Source: Actinomycetota bacterium
GTDB taxonomy: Bacteria; Actinomycetota; Aquicultoria; Subteraquimicrobiales; UBA9087
Direction: 5' to 3'
DNA length: 9,809 nt
Assembly (NCBI GenBank): GCA_003491635.1
Contig: DNCG01000069.1
Location: 1-9,809, forward strand
The notes below the pieces were generated by a model that did no database searches, was not told where the DNA came from, and was given only the letters and a program-made list of their open reading frames with translations. This document shows, piece by piece, positions 1 through 5,992 of this stretch. Numbering within the stretch: position 1 is the first letter of the stretch; the number at the start of each line of letters is the position of its first letter. A program made the position numbers and the translations under genes.

Positions 1-1
1 G

Positions 2-643
2 GATGATCGCTGGAGGGATGCTCCCCGTGTCTTCAAACACAACGAGCAGAGCCTGCGGGTCGTTGATTGCATTGAGTACAACGGCAAAGGTCTCAATTTA
101 ACGTGGGAGGTCAGGGATGGCATTCTCTGTCACACTGAAGAGGAGTTCCCGAGTACGTTGGAGGGAGAGATAGTCAGAATCGCCGATCGCATCGCTTATA
201 TAAATCACGATATCGACGATGCTGTGAGAGGGGGGATCATCTCCACCGGTGATTTACCCCCGCACCCTGTAGAGGTCTTGGGGAGATCGCACGGCAAAAG
301 AGTTAATAATATGGTCATGGATATGATCATCTCGAGCATGGACGAGGATAAAATCGGGTTGAGCGAACCATTTCAGAAAGCCGCGGATGAACTGAGGGAC
401 TTCCTTTTCCAGAGAGTCTACACCGACAGTGTTGCCAAAGCCGAGGAACCCAAGGCAAAGATCGTCGTCAAGTCGCTCTTCTATCATTATCTGGAGAGGC
501 CCGGGGAGCTCCCCGAGGAGTTCCGGGTGGAGAATGAACGAGAGCTTCCCATCAAGGTCTGTGACTATGTAGCTGGAATGACCGACCGCTACGCCATTCG
601 GAAATACGAGGAGTTTTCCATTCCCAAATCCTGGATGGTTTGA
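2..643 (+). CDS. dgt: dGTPase-like HD-domain triphosphohydrolase, 3' part (5' end outside window)
   Basis: The reading frame is open from base 2 to the TGA at 641-643, giving about 213 C-terminal residues. It reads FKHNEQSLRVVDCIE, then LNLTWEVRDGILCHT, then the hallmark ADRIAYINHDIDDA, and ends with CDYVAGMTDRYAIRKYEEF and SIPKSW. These are conserved blocks of the Gram-positive type deoxyguanosinetriphosphate triphosphohydrolase-like proteins, which split dNTPs into nucleoside and triphosphate in the cytoplasm. The first HD metal-binding motifs are missing because the window starts inside the gene; family members are about 330-350 residues, so roughly 110-130 are absent. The Asp in the INHDIDD block is probably the last metal ligand (family knowledge). 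An internal ATG at 158 is not the start, because conserved sequence continues upstream of it. Position ahead of dnaG is common in Gram-positive and actinobacterial genomes. Substrate preference cannot be judged from sequence. Confidence 0.93.
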   Translation, partial: DDRWRDAPRVFKHNEQSLRVVDCIEYNGKGLNLTWEVRDGILCHTEEEFPSTLEGEIVRIADRIAYINHDIDDAVRGGIISTGDLPPHPVEVLGRSHGKRVNNMVMDMIISSMDEDKIGLSEPFQKAADELRDFLFQRVYTDSVAKAEEPKAKIVVKSLFYHYLERPGELPEEFRVENERELPIKVCDYVAGMTDRYAIRKYEEFSIPKSWMV

Positions 644-727
644 CCACGTTTTTGAATTGTCCAGCAACGCGGCCCCTTGGAGGATTTTACCCCACCTTCG
701 TCGAAAAATACAAAAGTACTCACAAAT

Positions 728-741
728 TTTGCTTGAGCAAA
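728..741. promoter_or_regulatory. Short palindrome upstream of the dnaG promoter
   Basis: TTTGCT-TG-AGCAAA is a perfect 6-bp inverted repeat ending four bases before the -35 box at 745. It could be a repressor site for the dnaG promoter. A weak terminator for dgt is less likely, since no T-run follows. The role is inferred from position only. Confidence 0.3.
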
Positions 742-744
742 CAC

Positions 745-772
745 TTGTTCGCTAGTGGAGATGTTGTATAAT
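745..772 (+). promoter_or_regulatory. Promoter of dnaG
   Basis: A perfect -10 box TATAAT at 767-772 is preceded, with a 16-bp spacer, by TTGTTC at 745-750 as the -35 box. This is a primary sigma-factor type promoter. It predicts a transcript start near 779 and a leader of about 100 nt before dnaG. The rpoD gene downstream encodes the matching class of sigma factor. Confidence 0.65.
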
Positions 773-876
773 AGATAACAGCATTAAATCTCCCTTGAAC
801 TAGATGGAAAGATCCCCACTGGTTCCCCGCGAACTTCACCATCTTCAAAAGCAATGTGTGAGGGCAAGGGATTATT

Positions 877-2664
877 ATGGCTGGGTTTATAAGAGAAGAG
901 GATATAAATGAGATAAGGGAGAGAAATAACATAGTGGAAGTTATCTCGGAGTATGTCACTCTTAAGAAGAGTGGGCGCAGCTTCAAGGCTCTTTGCCCCT
1001 TCCACAAGGAAAAAACACCCTCCTTCATGGTCGACCCCGTCAAGCAGCTCTATCATTGTTTTGGGTGTTTGGAGGGCGGAAATGTCTTTACCTTCGTCAT
1101 GAAGATGGATAATCTGGATTTTCCAGAGGCGGCCAAGGCCTTGGCTGATCGGGTGGGATACACGATTCGCTTTGAGCAGACGGCGATGGAGAGGGAGCTT
1201 GTCTCCCGTCGGGCGCGGCTTTACGAAGCCCACCAGCAGGCGGTGGATTTTTACAATCACATACTGGCCAGGACGGAGGAGGGCAGAGAGGCACGAGAGT
1301 ATCTCAAGAGTCGCGGCTATGGACCGCGCATCATCGAGTTCTTTAGGCTCGGCTACGCTCTTCCCCGAAGGGATGGACTCATAAATTATCTTTATAAGAA
1401 GGGATTTAAGGCAGATGAGCTGGTGGAGACTGGCCTGGCACTCGAAAGAGAGGGTCGTCGTCTCATCGATCGCTTTCGTTCCCGGGTGATGTTCCCAATC
1501 TTTGACATAAAAGGGAGAGCCATTGCCTTTGGGGGGAGGGTGTTAAGAGAGAGCGACACTCCAAAGTATATGAACTCCCCAGAGAATCCCACTTATCATA
1601 AAAGTTCGACGCTTTACGGGTTGTCCTGGGCGAAGGGGGAGATAGTCAAAGCTGAACAAGCATTGGTGGTGGAGGGATACACCGATGTGATCTCTCTTTA
1701 CCAGGCGGGGATGAAGAACACTGTGGCTACCTGTGGGACGGCTTTTACCTCCGACCACCTTCATTTGCTGAATCGTTTCACGGACAAAGTGGTGCTGGTT
1801 TTTGATGCCGATGCGGCGGGTAAAACTGCTGCGGAGAGAGGACTGGAACTGCTGGGAGAGTCAGAGGTGGACATCTTTGTAGCTTCCCTGCCGCCGGATT
1901 CTGATCCAGCGGACTTCATCACCACCCGTGGAAGAGATGAGTTAGAAGATCTTTTACAAAAAGCCGTTCCCTTGGTCGATTTTTGCCTCGAGCAAATACT
2001 CGCCGATTATGATCTGGAGGATTTGAGGCAGCGAGTCAAAGCGTCTAGGAAAGCTTTGCCCATTGTGGCTGCTTTGCCCGATGCGGTGGCCCAGGAAACA
2101 TACCTTAAAAAACTAGCTCAGCGATTGAGTGTTTCCTTTGACTCCCTTTTCCTTGAATTGAAAAAAGGCAGTTCAAAGACGAGAGAGACCGTCTCGGTTG
2201 ATGCTTCTTTTGGAACTAGTTTGAGTGCTCAGGAAGTTGCAGAGATGGAAGTCCTCAAATTTTTGCTGCGTTGCCCCGAGGCGATTGCCGTAAACCTTCC
2301 CGAATTGCGGGAGGAGTATTTTACTGTCGCTGATTGCCGAGAGTTGTTCATGGTTCTGAGGCGGCAAATGAATGAGAAGGCTCCAGTCGGGGATGTGGCT
2401 GATTTGCTCACCAACGTCTCGGAGAGGCTCCAAAAATTGATTTCCAAACTCATGATGGAACCGTTATTTCCCCCCGCCAACGGCGGGGAATATTTTAAAG
2501 AACTTTCATCCAAACTCAAGGAATTCGAGCTTCAACGTCAAATAAATAGTCTTAAAGCTAAGTTGGAGCGGTTGAGTCCCACTACGAATCCCGCTCGGTA
2601 TGATGCTCTCTTTGAGGAATTACTCCAACTGGAGGCTGCGAAGAGGAATTTGCGGGGAACGTAA
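877..2664 (+). CDS. dnaG: DNA primase DnaG
   Basis: This is a full-length 595-residue bacterial primase, which makes the RNA primers for DNA replication and works with the replicative helicase. The N-terminal CHC2 zinc-binding domain has C40-P-F-H43 and C61-x2-C64. The catalytic core follows, with SRVMFPIFDIKGRAIAFGGR around residues 202-222 and the TOPRIM domain at about 258-345. TOPRIM shows its glutamate (E266 in VVEGYTD) and the metal-binding pair D310/D312 in VFDADAAGKT. The C-terminal 150 residues are the helicase-interaction region. The ATG at 877 fits the family N-terminus (REEDINEIRERNNIVEVI) and has AAGGG about 7 nt upstream. A GC-rich hairpin (2472-2488) sits inside the C-terminal part and encodes PPANGG; it matches a palindrome family seen elsewhere in the window. 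The gene lies between dgt and rpoD and is probably transcribed from the promoter at 745-772. Confidence 0.97.
   Translation: MAGFIREEDINEIRERNNIVEVISEYVTLKKSGRSFKALCPFHKEKTPSFMVDPVKQLYHCFGCLEGGNVFTFVMKMDNLDFPEAAKALADRVGYTIRFEQTAMERELVSRRARLYEAHQQAVDFYNHILARTEEGREAREYLKSRGYGPRIIEFFRLGYALPRRDGLINYLYKKGFKADELVETGLALEREGRRLIDRFRSRVMFPIFDIKGRAIAFGGRVLRESDTPKYMNSPENPTYHKSSTLYGLSWAKGEIVKAEQALVVEGYTDVISLYQAGMKNTVATCGTAFTSDHLHLLNRFTDKVVLVFDADAAGKTAAERGLELLGESEVDIFVASLPPDSDPADFITTRGRDELEDLLQKAVPLVDFCLEQILADYDLEDLRQRVKASRKALPIVAALPDAVAQETYLKKLAQRLSVSFDSLFLELKKGSSKTRETVSVDASFGTSLSAQEVAEMEVLKFLLRCPEAIAVNLPELREEYFTVADCRELFMVLRRQMNEKAPVGDVADLLTNVSERLQKLISKLMMEPLFPPANGGEYFKELSSKLKEFELQRQINSLKAKLERLSPTTNPARYDALFEELLQLEAAKRNLRGT
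2472..2488. repeat. Mini-palindrome CCCCGCC-AAC-GGCGGGG inside dnaG
   Basis: A 7-bp perfect stem with a 3-nt loop lies within the dnaG coding sequence and is translated as PPANGG at about residues 533-538. It has the same CCGCC-N3-GGCGG form as the motifs at 2700-2717, 4738-4752, 8194-8208 and 9184-9202. It keeps the dnaG frame and sits between helices of the C-terminal domain, where a short loop insertion would be tolerated. Confidence 0.6.
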
Positions 2665-2677
2665 ATTTATACGTTCC
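2656..2677 (+). promoter_or_regulatory. Hairpin over the dnaG stop codon
   Basis: GGAACGTA at 2656-2663 pairs perfectly with TACGTTCC at 2670-2677 around a 6-nt AT loop. The dnaG stop codon TAA (2662-2664) lies in the stem and loop. No T-run follows, so it is not a standard intrinsic terminator. It may be a processing or mRNA-stability element between dnaG and rpoD. Confidence 0.4.
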
Positions 2678-2699
2678 AAGGAGCTTAAAGTTTTTGTCT

Positions 2700-2717
2700 C
2701 CCCTGCCGTAGGCGGGG
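2700..2717. repeat. Mini-palindrome CCCCTGCC-GTA-GGCGGGG
   Basis: This is the second member of the CCGCC-N3-GGCGG hairpin family, lying in the dnaG-rpoD gap. One T.G wobble sits in an otherwise 7-bp stem. It directly precedes the REP-like block at 2725-2810. Confidence 0.6.
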
Positions 2718-2724
2718 TCATTCC

Positions 2725-2810
2725 GACCTTTCGACAAGCTCAAGGTCCCTGAGCCAAAGTCGAAGGGAGGGAGGTTGAGGAATGACCCATTCGACTACGC
2801 TCAGGGTCAT
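2725..2810. repeat. REP-like palindromic block between dnaG and rpoD
   Basis: The block starts with an imperfect palindrome at 2725-2747 (arms GACCTT and AAGGTC around TTCGACAAGCTC). It ends with a hairpin at 2782-2810 (arms ATGACCC and GGGTCAT around ATTCGACTACGCTCA). The 23 bases at 2725-2747 recur as an exact reverse complement at 4048-4070, downstream of rpoD. The TTCGACnnnCTCAGGG wording is typical of intergenic repeats scattered in some bacterial genomes. The rpoD ribosome binding site (GGAG, 2818-2821) lies just past its end. Confidence 0.7.
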
Positions 2811-2828
2811 CTTGAACGGAGCTGAAAG

Positions 2829-4004
2829 ATGACATCGGAATTGAAAGAGCTGGAGATAGAGGAAGTTAAAAAATTGATTATCAAGGGGAAGGAGAAAGGC
2901 GCTCTGTCCTCGGATGAGATAGCCGATGCTTTACAGGAGATCGATCTCACCACCGAGCAGATAGAGAACGTCTATTCTTACCTGGCTGAACAGGGAATTG
3001 AAGTGGTTGATGTGGTGGAGGATACTGAGGTGGAGGTCAAAGGCGAGGAGGGCGATGAGGAGCTTGAGAGAGAGCTAGACGTCTCCATCAAGGCGGTCAC
3101 CAATGATCCGGTGCGTATGTATTTAAAGGAGATCGGGAAAGTCCCCTTGCTCACCGCCGAGCAGGAGGTCGAGTTGGCTAAAAAGATAGAGGCGGGCGAG
3201 GCAGCGGCAAAAAGACTCGAGGAGAATACCAATCTTACCAGGAGAGAGATTCGCCATCTGCGGCGTATTGAGCGAGAGGGGAAAAATGCGAAGAGAAAAC
3301 TGGTCGAAGCCAATCTCAGATTGGTCGTTTCCATTGCCAAGCGATATGTGGGAAGAGGTATGCTCTTTCTTGACCTGATACAGGAGGGTAATCTAGGTCT
3401 TATTCGTGCGGTGGAGAAGTTCGACTATCGGAAGGGATACAAATTTTCCACCTATGCTACCTGGTGGATCAGGCAAGCGATCACTCGAGCCATTGCCGAT
3501 CAGGCGAGGACTATTCGGATACCCGTCCACATGGTTGAGACCATCAACAAGCTGGTCAGGGTGCAGCGTCAACTTCTGCAGGAGCTCGGGCGGGAGCCGA
3601 CCCCCGAAGAGATAGCTAAGGAGATGGATTTGTCCCCCGAAAAGGTCAGGGAGATACTGAAGATTTCCCAGGAGCCCGTCTCTCTGGAGACGCCCATTGG
3701 AGAAGAAGAGGATAGCCAGCTCGGGGATTTCATTGAGGATCAGGAGGCCATAGTCCCTCTCGATGCGGCATCCTTCAGGCTCCTTCAGGAGCAGCTGAGG
3801 AAGGTTCTAAATAGCTTAAATGACCGGGAGAGAAAGGTCATCGAATTGAGATTCGGGCTTCTGAATGGCCATCCCCGCACTCTCGAGGAGGTTGGCAGAG
3901 TCTTCGGCGTTACCAGGGAGCGCATCAGGCAGATCGAGTCCAAGACCCTGAGTAAGCTCCGCCAGCCTTCCCGCAGCGCCAAACTGAAAGACTTCCTTGA
4001 ATAA
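2829..4004 (+). CDS. rpoD: Primary sigma factor RpoD/SigA (HrdB-like)
   Basis: The 391-residue protein is a complete group 1 sigma factor that directs RNA polymerase to housekeeping promoters. Residues 1-60 resemble region 1.1. Region 1.2 begins at DPVRMYLKEIGKVPLLT. Region 2 contains ANLRLVVSIAKRYVGRGM and DLIQEGNLGLIRAVEKFDY, then FSTYATWWIRQAI (Y209, W212, W213), which melts and reads the -10 box. Region 3 includes GREPTPEEIAKEMDLSPEKV. The region 4.2 helix-turn-helix for the -35 box spans about 350-376 (RTLEEVGRVFGVTRERIRQIE). Wording such as SFRLLQEQL and RERIRQIESKTLSKLR is close to actinobacterial HrdB. The ATG at 2829 has GGAG at 2818-2821, 7 nt upstream. The 164-bp gap from dnaG is filled with palindromic repeats, so cotranscription with dnaG is likely but not certain. 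Confidence 0.97.
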   Translation: MTSELKELEIEEVKKLIIKGKEKGALSSDEIADALQEIDLTTEQIENVYSYLAEQGIEVVDVVEDTEVEVKGEEGDEELERELDVSIKAVTNDPVRMYLKEIGKVPLLTAEQEVELAKKIEAGEAAAKRLEENTNLTRREIRHLRRIEREGKNAKRKLVEANLRLVVSIAKRYVGRGMLFLDLIQEGNLGLIRAVEKFDYRKGYKFSTYATWWIRQAITRAIADQARTIRIPVHMVETINKLVRVQRQLLQELGREPTPEEIAKEMDLSPEKVREILKISQEPVSLETPIGEEEDSQLGDFIEDQEAIVPLDAASFRLLQEQLRKVLNSLNDRERKVIELRFGLLNGHPRTLEEVGRVFGVTRERIRQIESKTLSKLRQPSRSAKLKDFLE

Positions 4005-4022
4005 GTGGCTGTGGGGACCGAT

Positions 4023-4070
4023 GTCACCCTTCGACTCCTCTCAGGGTGACCTTGAGCTTGTCGAAAGGTC
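4023..4070. repeat. REP-like palindromic block after rpoD
   Basis: GTCACCCT and AGGGTGAC (4023-4030 and 4043-4050) form an 8-bp stem around TCGACTCCTCTC. It overlaps an imperfect palindrome at 4048-4070 that is the exact reverse complement of 2725-2747. The rpoD gene is thus bracketed by inverted copies. There is no T-run, but the stem may protect the rpoD mRNA 3' end. Confidence 0.7.
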
Positions 4071-4175
4071 AGGAGTATTTGAGTCTAATAGAGGAAATTG
4101 GTAAGATAGTTACGACGCTCAGTGGAAAACTAAATATTCAGTTAGACCAGGACTAGCTGGACTACAATAACTAAA

Positions 4176-4202
4176 TTGCTACGTAGCTACAAAAACTAAG
4201 AT
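4176..4202 (+). promoter_or_regulatory. Possible promoter of the split tRNA-Asn gene
   Basis: TTGCTA (4176-4181) and TAAGAT (4197-4202) lie 15 bp apart, and the predicted start falls just before the tRNA 5' end at 4211. The spacer is short and both boxes are imperfect. The 140 bp between the rpoD repeat and here hold no gene, only the palindrome GCTACGTAGC at 4178-4187, which overlaps the -35 box. Confidence 0.35.
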
Positions 4203-4254
4203 AACTACATTCCCCGGTAGCTCAATGGTAGAGCACTCGGCTGTGAAAGGAGGT

Positions 4255-4617
4255 GTGAACCAAACGGTTGACAAGCGCAAATACGCTGATCGACGCGAGT
4301 ACCTTATTGAAGCTGTAAAGAAGCGGCGTAAAAAGATCAGGGAGAAAGCAATCGAGTATTTAGGCGGAAAATGTCAGATCTGCGGTTACGATAAGTGTAC
4401 TGAGGCCCTAGAATTTCATCATCTCAATGACTCGAACAAAGATTTTGGAATTTCTAGCGGAGGCCATGCTCGCAGTTGGGAAAGAGTTAAGAGCGAGTTA
4501 GAAAAGTGTATGCTACTTTGTGCAAATTGTCACCGTGAAGTTCACGCTAAATCGCAGCGTTCTGATGAGAGTCAGGATGGAAAATCGGGTGAATTCAGGG
4601 AAGCCTTAAATCTTTAA
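4255..4617 (+). CDS. HNH homing endonuclease encoded in the tRNA-Asn intron
   Basis: About 120 residues. A basic N-terminal helix (EAVKKRRKKIREKAIEYLGG) is followed by an HNH fold: C40-x2-C43, FHHLND with H55/H56, then CANCHREVH with C89, C92, H93 and H97. Four cysteines suggest a structural zinc. Such small HNH enzymes cut DNA at an intronless target and so spread their intron by homing; here the expected target is the uninterrupted tRNA-Asn gene. The ORF occupies the P1 loop and continues through the P1 3' strand and the P4 5' strand, so its last 20 codons also build the ribozyme core. The start is uncertain. GTG 4255 lies inside the intron, but the strong GGAGG at 4249-4253 is only 1 nt away. 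The earlier ATG 4225 lies in the tRNA D-loop and is unlikely. Confidence 0.88.
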   Translation: MNQTVDKRKYADRREYLIEAVKKRRKKIREKAIEYLGGKCQICGYDKCTEALEFHHLNDSNKDFGISSGGHARSWERVKSELEKCMLLCANCHREVHAKSQRSDESQDGKSGEFREALNL

Positions 4618-4737
4618 CGAAGTCTACGCATGGTAACCCTGAGCGAAGCCTGCTGAAAGGGGTATAGTAAGTAGGCAGGAACGTGCAGAGACTAAGGGCT
4701 GAGGATCCCCTGCCGATAAAGCCCTAAGAGCGCCCGA

Positions 4738-4752
4738 CCCGCCTTAGGCGGG
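4738..4752. repeat. Mini-palindrome CCCGCC-TTA-GGCGGG in the intron P8 region
   Basis: This is the third member of the CCGCC-N3-GGCGG family. It falls between the two strands of P7, where group I introns carry P8, and may have extended or replaced P8 without breaking the fold. Confidence 0.55.
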
Positions 4753-4830
4753 ATGAGATAGTCCAGCCCCAGAAGAAATTTTGGGATCACTGTAACCGAG
4801 GTGTTGTAGGTTCGAATCCTACCCGGGGAG

Positions 4831-4891
4831 CCATGAAGTAGAGCGAAGCACACTTCATGGCCATAAAGTCAACTTGTTTGTACTTTATGGC
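4831..4891 (+). terminator. Tandem hairpins at the tRNA-Asn 3' end
   Basis: CCATGAAGT (4831-4839) pairs with ACTTCATGG (4852-4860), using the tRNA CCA as part of its first arm. A second hairpin, GCCATAAAGT (4860-4869) with ACTTTATGGC (4882-4891), follows at once. The downstream T-run is broken (TATTGTTGTTTC), so termination may be weak. The hairpins could mark the tRNA 3' end for processing or leave read-through into the GIY-YIG gene. Confidence 0.5.
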
Positions 4892-4923
4892 TATTGTTGT
4901 TTCTACATGCAAAGAAACATGAA

Positions 4924-5199
4924 ATGAAAAAGTTAGATCATTGTGTCTATGTTCTATATAGTCTCAAGGATGGGCAGTTTTACATTGGCTATACCTCGAA
5001 CTTGAAACAGAGATTAACCGATCACTTTAATGGGCACTCAAAGAGCACAGCTCCGAGAAGGCCCTTTGTTCTTATATTCTGCGAGTATTTTCTATCAAAA
5101 CAAGATGCCCTCAGAAGAGAGAAGTACTTCAAAACCAGTTCTGGCAAGAGAGCTATGAGGTTAATGTTAAGAGAAACCTTGGGACAGATTGAGGGATAG
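4924..5199 (+). CDS. GIY-YIG nuclease family protein
   Basis: About 91 residues, the size of a lone GIY-YIG domain of the UvrC/UPF0213-like type. VYVLYS (8-13) stands for the GIY strand and FYIGYTSNLKQRL (19-31) holds YIG and the catalytic arginine R30. E54 in FCEYF is the likely metal-binding glutamate, and the end has the usual ALRREKYFKTSSGKRA motif. These enzymes nick or cut DNA; small ones occur in mobile elements or as orphan genes of unknown role. The ATG at 4924 is chosen because the domain begins five residues later; an in-frame TTG at 4894 would add a non-conserved leader. No clear ribosome binding site precedes it. The stop codon (5197-5199) lies within the first bases of the repeat at 5195, so the repeat supplies the end of the gene. 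It follows the split tRNA-Asn directly. Confidence 0.85.
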   Translation: MKKLDHCVYVLYSLKDGQFYIGYTSNLKQRLTDHFNGHSKSTAPRRPFVLIFCEYFLSKQDALRREKYFKTSSGKRAMRLMLRETLGQIEG

Positions 5200-5389
5200 G
5201 ACTCGAACCTGGAGGGGGATATATTTTTCAGGGGGAGAGGCTCTTCCTGAAATCTTTCGTAAGGAAAGGGGAATATTAAGGGGAAAACCACGGGGTTTCC
5301 TTTTTAAAAAGCGGAGCGATAGGGGCGTAGTCCTGCCCGGGGAGCCAATCTCTTCCTAAACCACAAGTCAGAGCATATATTTGCTCTGA
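5195..5389. repeat. tRNA-Asn-tail repeat, copy 1
   Basis: Homologous to 8099-8336. It opens with an inverted T-arm fragment (GATAGGACTCGAACC, 5195-5209), carries AATCTTTCGTAAGGAAAGGGGA, a GGGGAAA/TTTCC hairpin and GCGGAGCGA, and ends with the tRNA-Asn 3' end AGTCCTGCCCGGGGAGCCA (5329-5347), then ATCTCTTCCTAAACCACA. AGGACT (5199-5204) and AGTCCT (5329-5334) are exact inverted repeats near its ends. The tail resembles a tRNA-Asn with a GCAGG/CCTGC T stem, so it is not simply a copy of the tRNA at 4211. No functional tRNA can be folded here. Confidence 0.75.
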
Positions 5390-5394
5390 CTTTT
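5365..5394 (+). terminator. Intrinsic terminator after tRNA tail copy 1
   Basis: AAGTCAGAGC (5365-5374) pairs with GCTCTGACTT (5383-5392) around an 8-nt AT loop, followed by TTTT and TTGACTT. This is the kind of terminator found behind a tRNA gene, although only the tRNA 3' scrap remains in front of it. It would also end GIY-YIG transcripts. Confidence 0.7.
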
Positions 5395-5686
5395 GACTTA
5401 AATTGGAGTGATCCCAAACAACTTGAAGAGCAGACTCTCGCTGCATATTAATTGTAGGTGGGTGCAAAGCTTTCTCCCGCAGGTTTCGAATAAAACTCAA
5501 ATGTTAGAGAAACGCCGACACGGAGTGTGCCCGTGAGTGTCATATATTTATAAGGGCCTTAAGATTGATAGGGAATTTTCTCCAATTGTGGGTTTTATTT
5601 AAACTTTGGTTTTGGGAAAGCATTTCTTTTAATGAGGATAATCTAACGTTATAATCTTCCTAAGCTCTTACGGGTGGAGAACTAAT
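5395..5686. other. Intergenic stretch before the DUF4258 operon
   Basis: No gene is supported in these 290 bases. They contain a bulged hairpin (GACAC and GTGTC arms, about 5517-5541). Near the end is TATAAT at 5650-5655, a probable -10 box of the toxin-antitoxin operon with no good -35 box in register. ATAATCT occurs twice, 13 bases apart, around that box, flanking the palindrome AACGTT, and is a possible operator. Confidence 0.35.
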
Positions 5687-5992
5687 GTGAATATTAAAGA
5701 CATTAAAGACAGGATTTTAAACGGTGAATATGAATTCAGAAAGCATGCTTTAGAGAGAGCAAGCTCAAGAGGAATTAATCCTTTTGAAATTAAAGAAGCC
5801 CTTCTTGAAGGCGAGATTATTGAGAGTTACCCCGATGACCCTCGGGGTAGCAGCTGCTTGATTTATGGGAAGTCCAGAAAAGGAAAGAATTTGCACATAG
5901 TTTGTGGTTTAGCGCATAATATAGTTTGGATAATTACTGCGTATGAGCCTTCTGAGAAAGAATGGATTAATTACAGAAGGAGGAGAGAATAG
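5687..5992 (+). CDS. DUF4258 family protein, probable toxin of a type II toxin-antitoxin pair
   Basis: 101 residues, mostly one DUF4258 domain. The N-terminal part reads FRKHALERASSRGINPFEI (H20, R24, R28), the typical opening of this family. It is followed by a strand-rich half with LHIVCGLAHNIVWIITAYEP and a C-terminal KEWINYRRRRE. DUF4258 proteins are thought to have a RelE/BrnT-like fold and are often paired with YgiT-type zinc-finger antitoxins, as here; toxic activity in this case is inferred. The GTG start at 5687 has GGAG at 5676-5679, 7 nt upstream; an overlapping ATG at 5685 is out of frame and stops at once. The stop codon overlaps the start of the next gene by one base, so the two genes are translationally coupled. 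The toxin-first order matches mqsR-mqsA. Confidence 0.85.
   Translation: MNIKDIKDRILNGEYEFRKHALERASSRGINPFEIKEALLEGEIIESYPDDPRGSSCLIYGKSRKGKNLHIVCGLAHNIVWIITAYEPSEKEWINYRRRRE

Larger units (their letters stand above)
4245..4792 (+). mobile_element. Group I intron in the tRNA-Asn anticodon loop
   Basis: This is a 548-nt self-splicing intron. The 5' exon ends in U (4244) and the intron ends in G (4792), as the class requires. P1 is formed by exon GCTGT plus intron GA pairing with TCGCAGC at 4552-4558; it gives 7 bp with the required U.G pair (U4244.G4554) at the splice site. P4 is TCAGGG (4595-4600) with CCCTGA (4638-4643). P6 is CCTGC (4649-4653) with GCAGG (4675-4679). P7 is GACTA (4690-4694) in the R-like element GCAGAGACTA, pairing with TAGTC (4759-4763) in the S-like element GATAGTCC. 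A hairpin at 4738-4752 lies where P8 should be, and CCCA/TGGG near 4768-4785 fits P9. The P and Q wording (AATTCAGGGAAGCC, CCCTGAGCGAAGCC) resembles the IC3 introns of cyanobacterial tRNA-Leu; the subgroup is inferred. P3 was not resolved by eye. Confidence 0.9.
4211..4833 (+). tRNA. tRNA-Asn(GUU), split by a group I intron
   Basis: The 5' exon is 4211-4244 and the 3' exon is 4793-4833. Joined, they make a 75-nt tRNA including an encoded CCA. The acceptor stem TCCCCGG pairs with CCGGGGA (4823-4829), the discriminator is G4830, and CCA is at 4831-4833. The T arm is GTAGG-TTCGAAT-CCTAC (4806-4822). The anticodon arm becomes CTCGG-CTGTTAA-CCGAG after splicing, so the anticodon is GTT (Asn). The insertion lies between anticodon positions 35 and 36. 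Unspliced, the loop falsely reads CTGTGAA, which would be a GTG (His) anticodon. The joined sequence also matches the usual bacterial tRNA-Asn wording (GGCTGTTAACCGA, ending GGGGAGCCA). If this is the only tRNA-Asn gene, splicing would be essential to the cell. Confidence 0.93.

Noticed and set aside
4211..4250. tRNA-His(GUG) 5' half, since the loop reads CTGTGAA
   Set aside because: The GTG is created by the first intron base. Joining 4244 to 4793 gives CTGTTAA between perfectly paired CTCGG/CCGAG arms, and the rest of the molecule matches tRNA-Asn; tRNA-His would also need an extra 5' G.
4225..4254. ATG at 4225 as the start of the HNH gene
   Set aside because: It lies in the D-loop of the tRNA exon and adds ten residues encoded by tRNA sequence, with no ribosome binding site. 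The intron-internal GTG is preferred although its spacing is poor.
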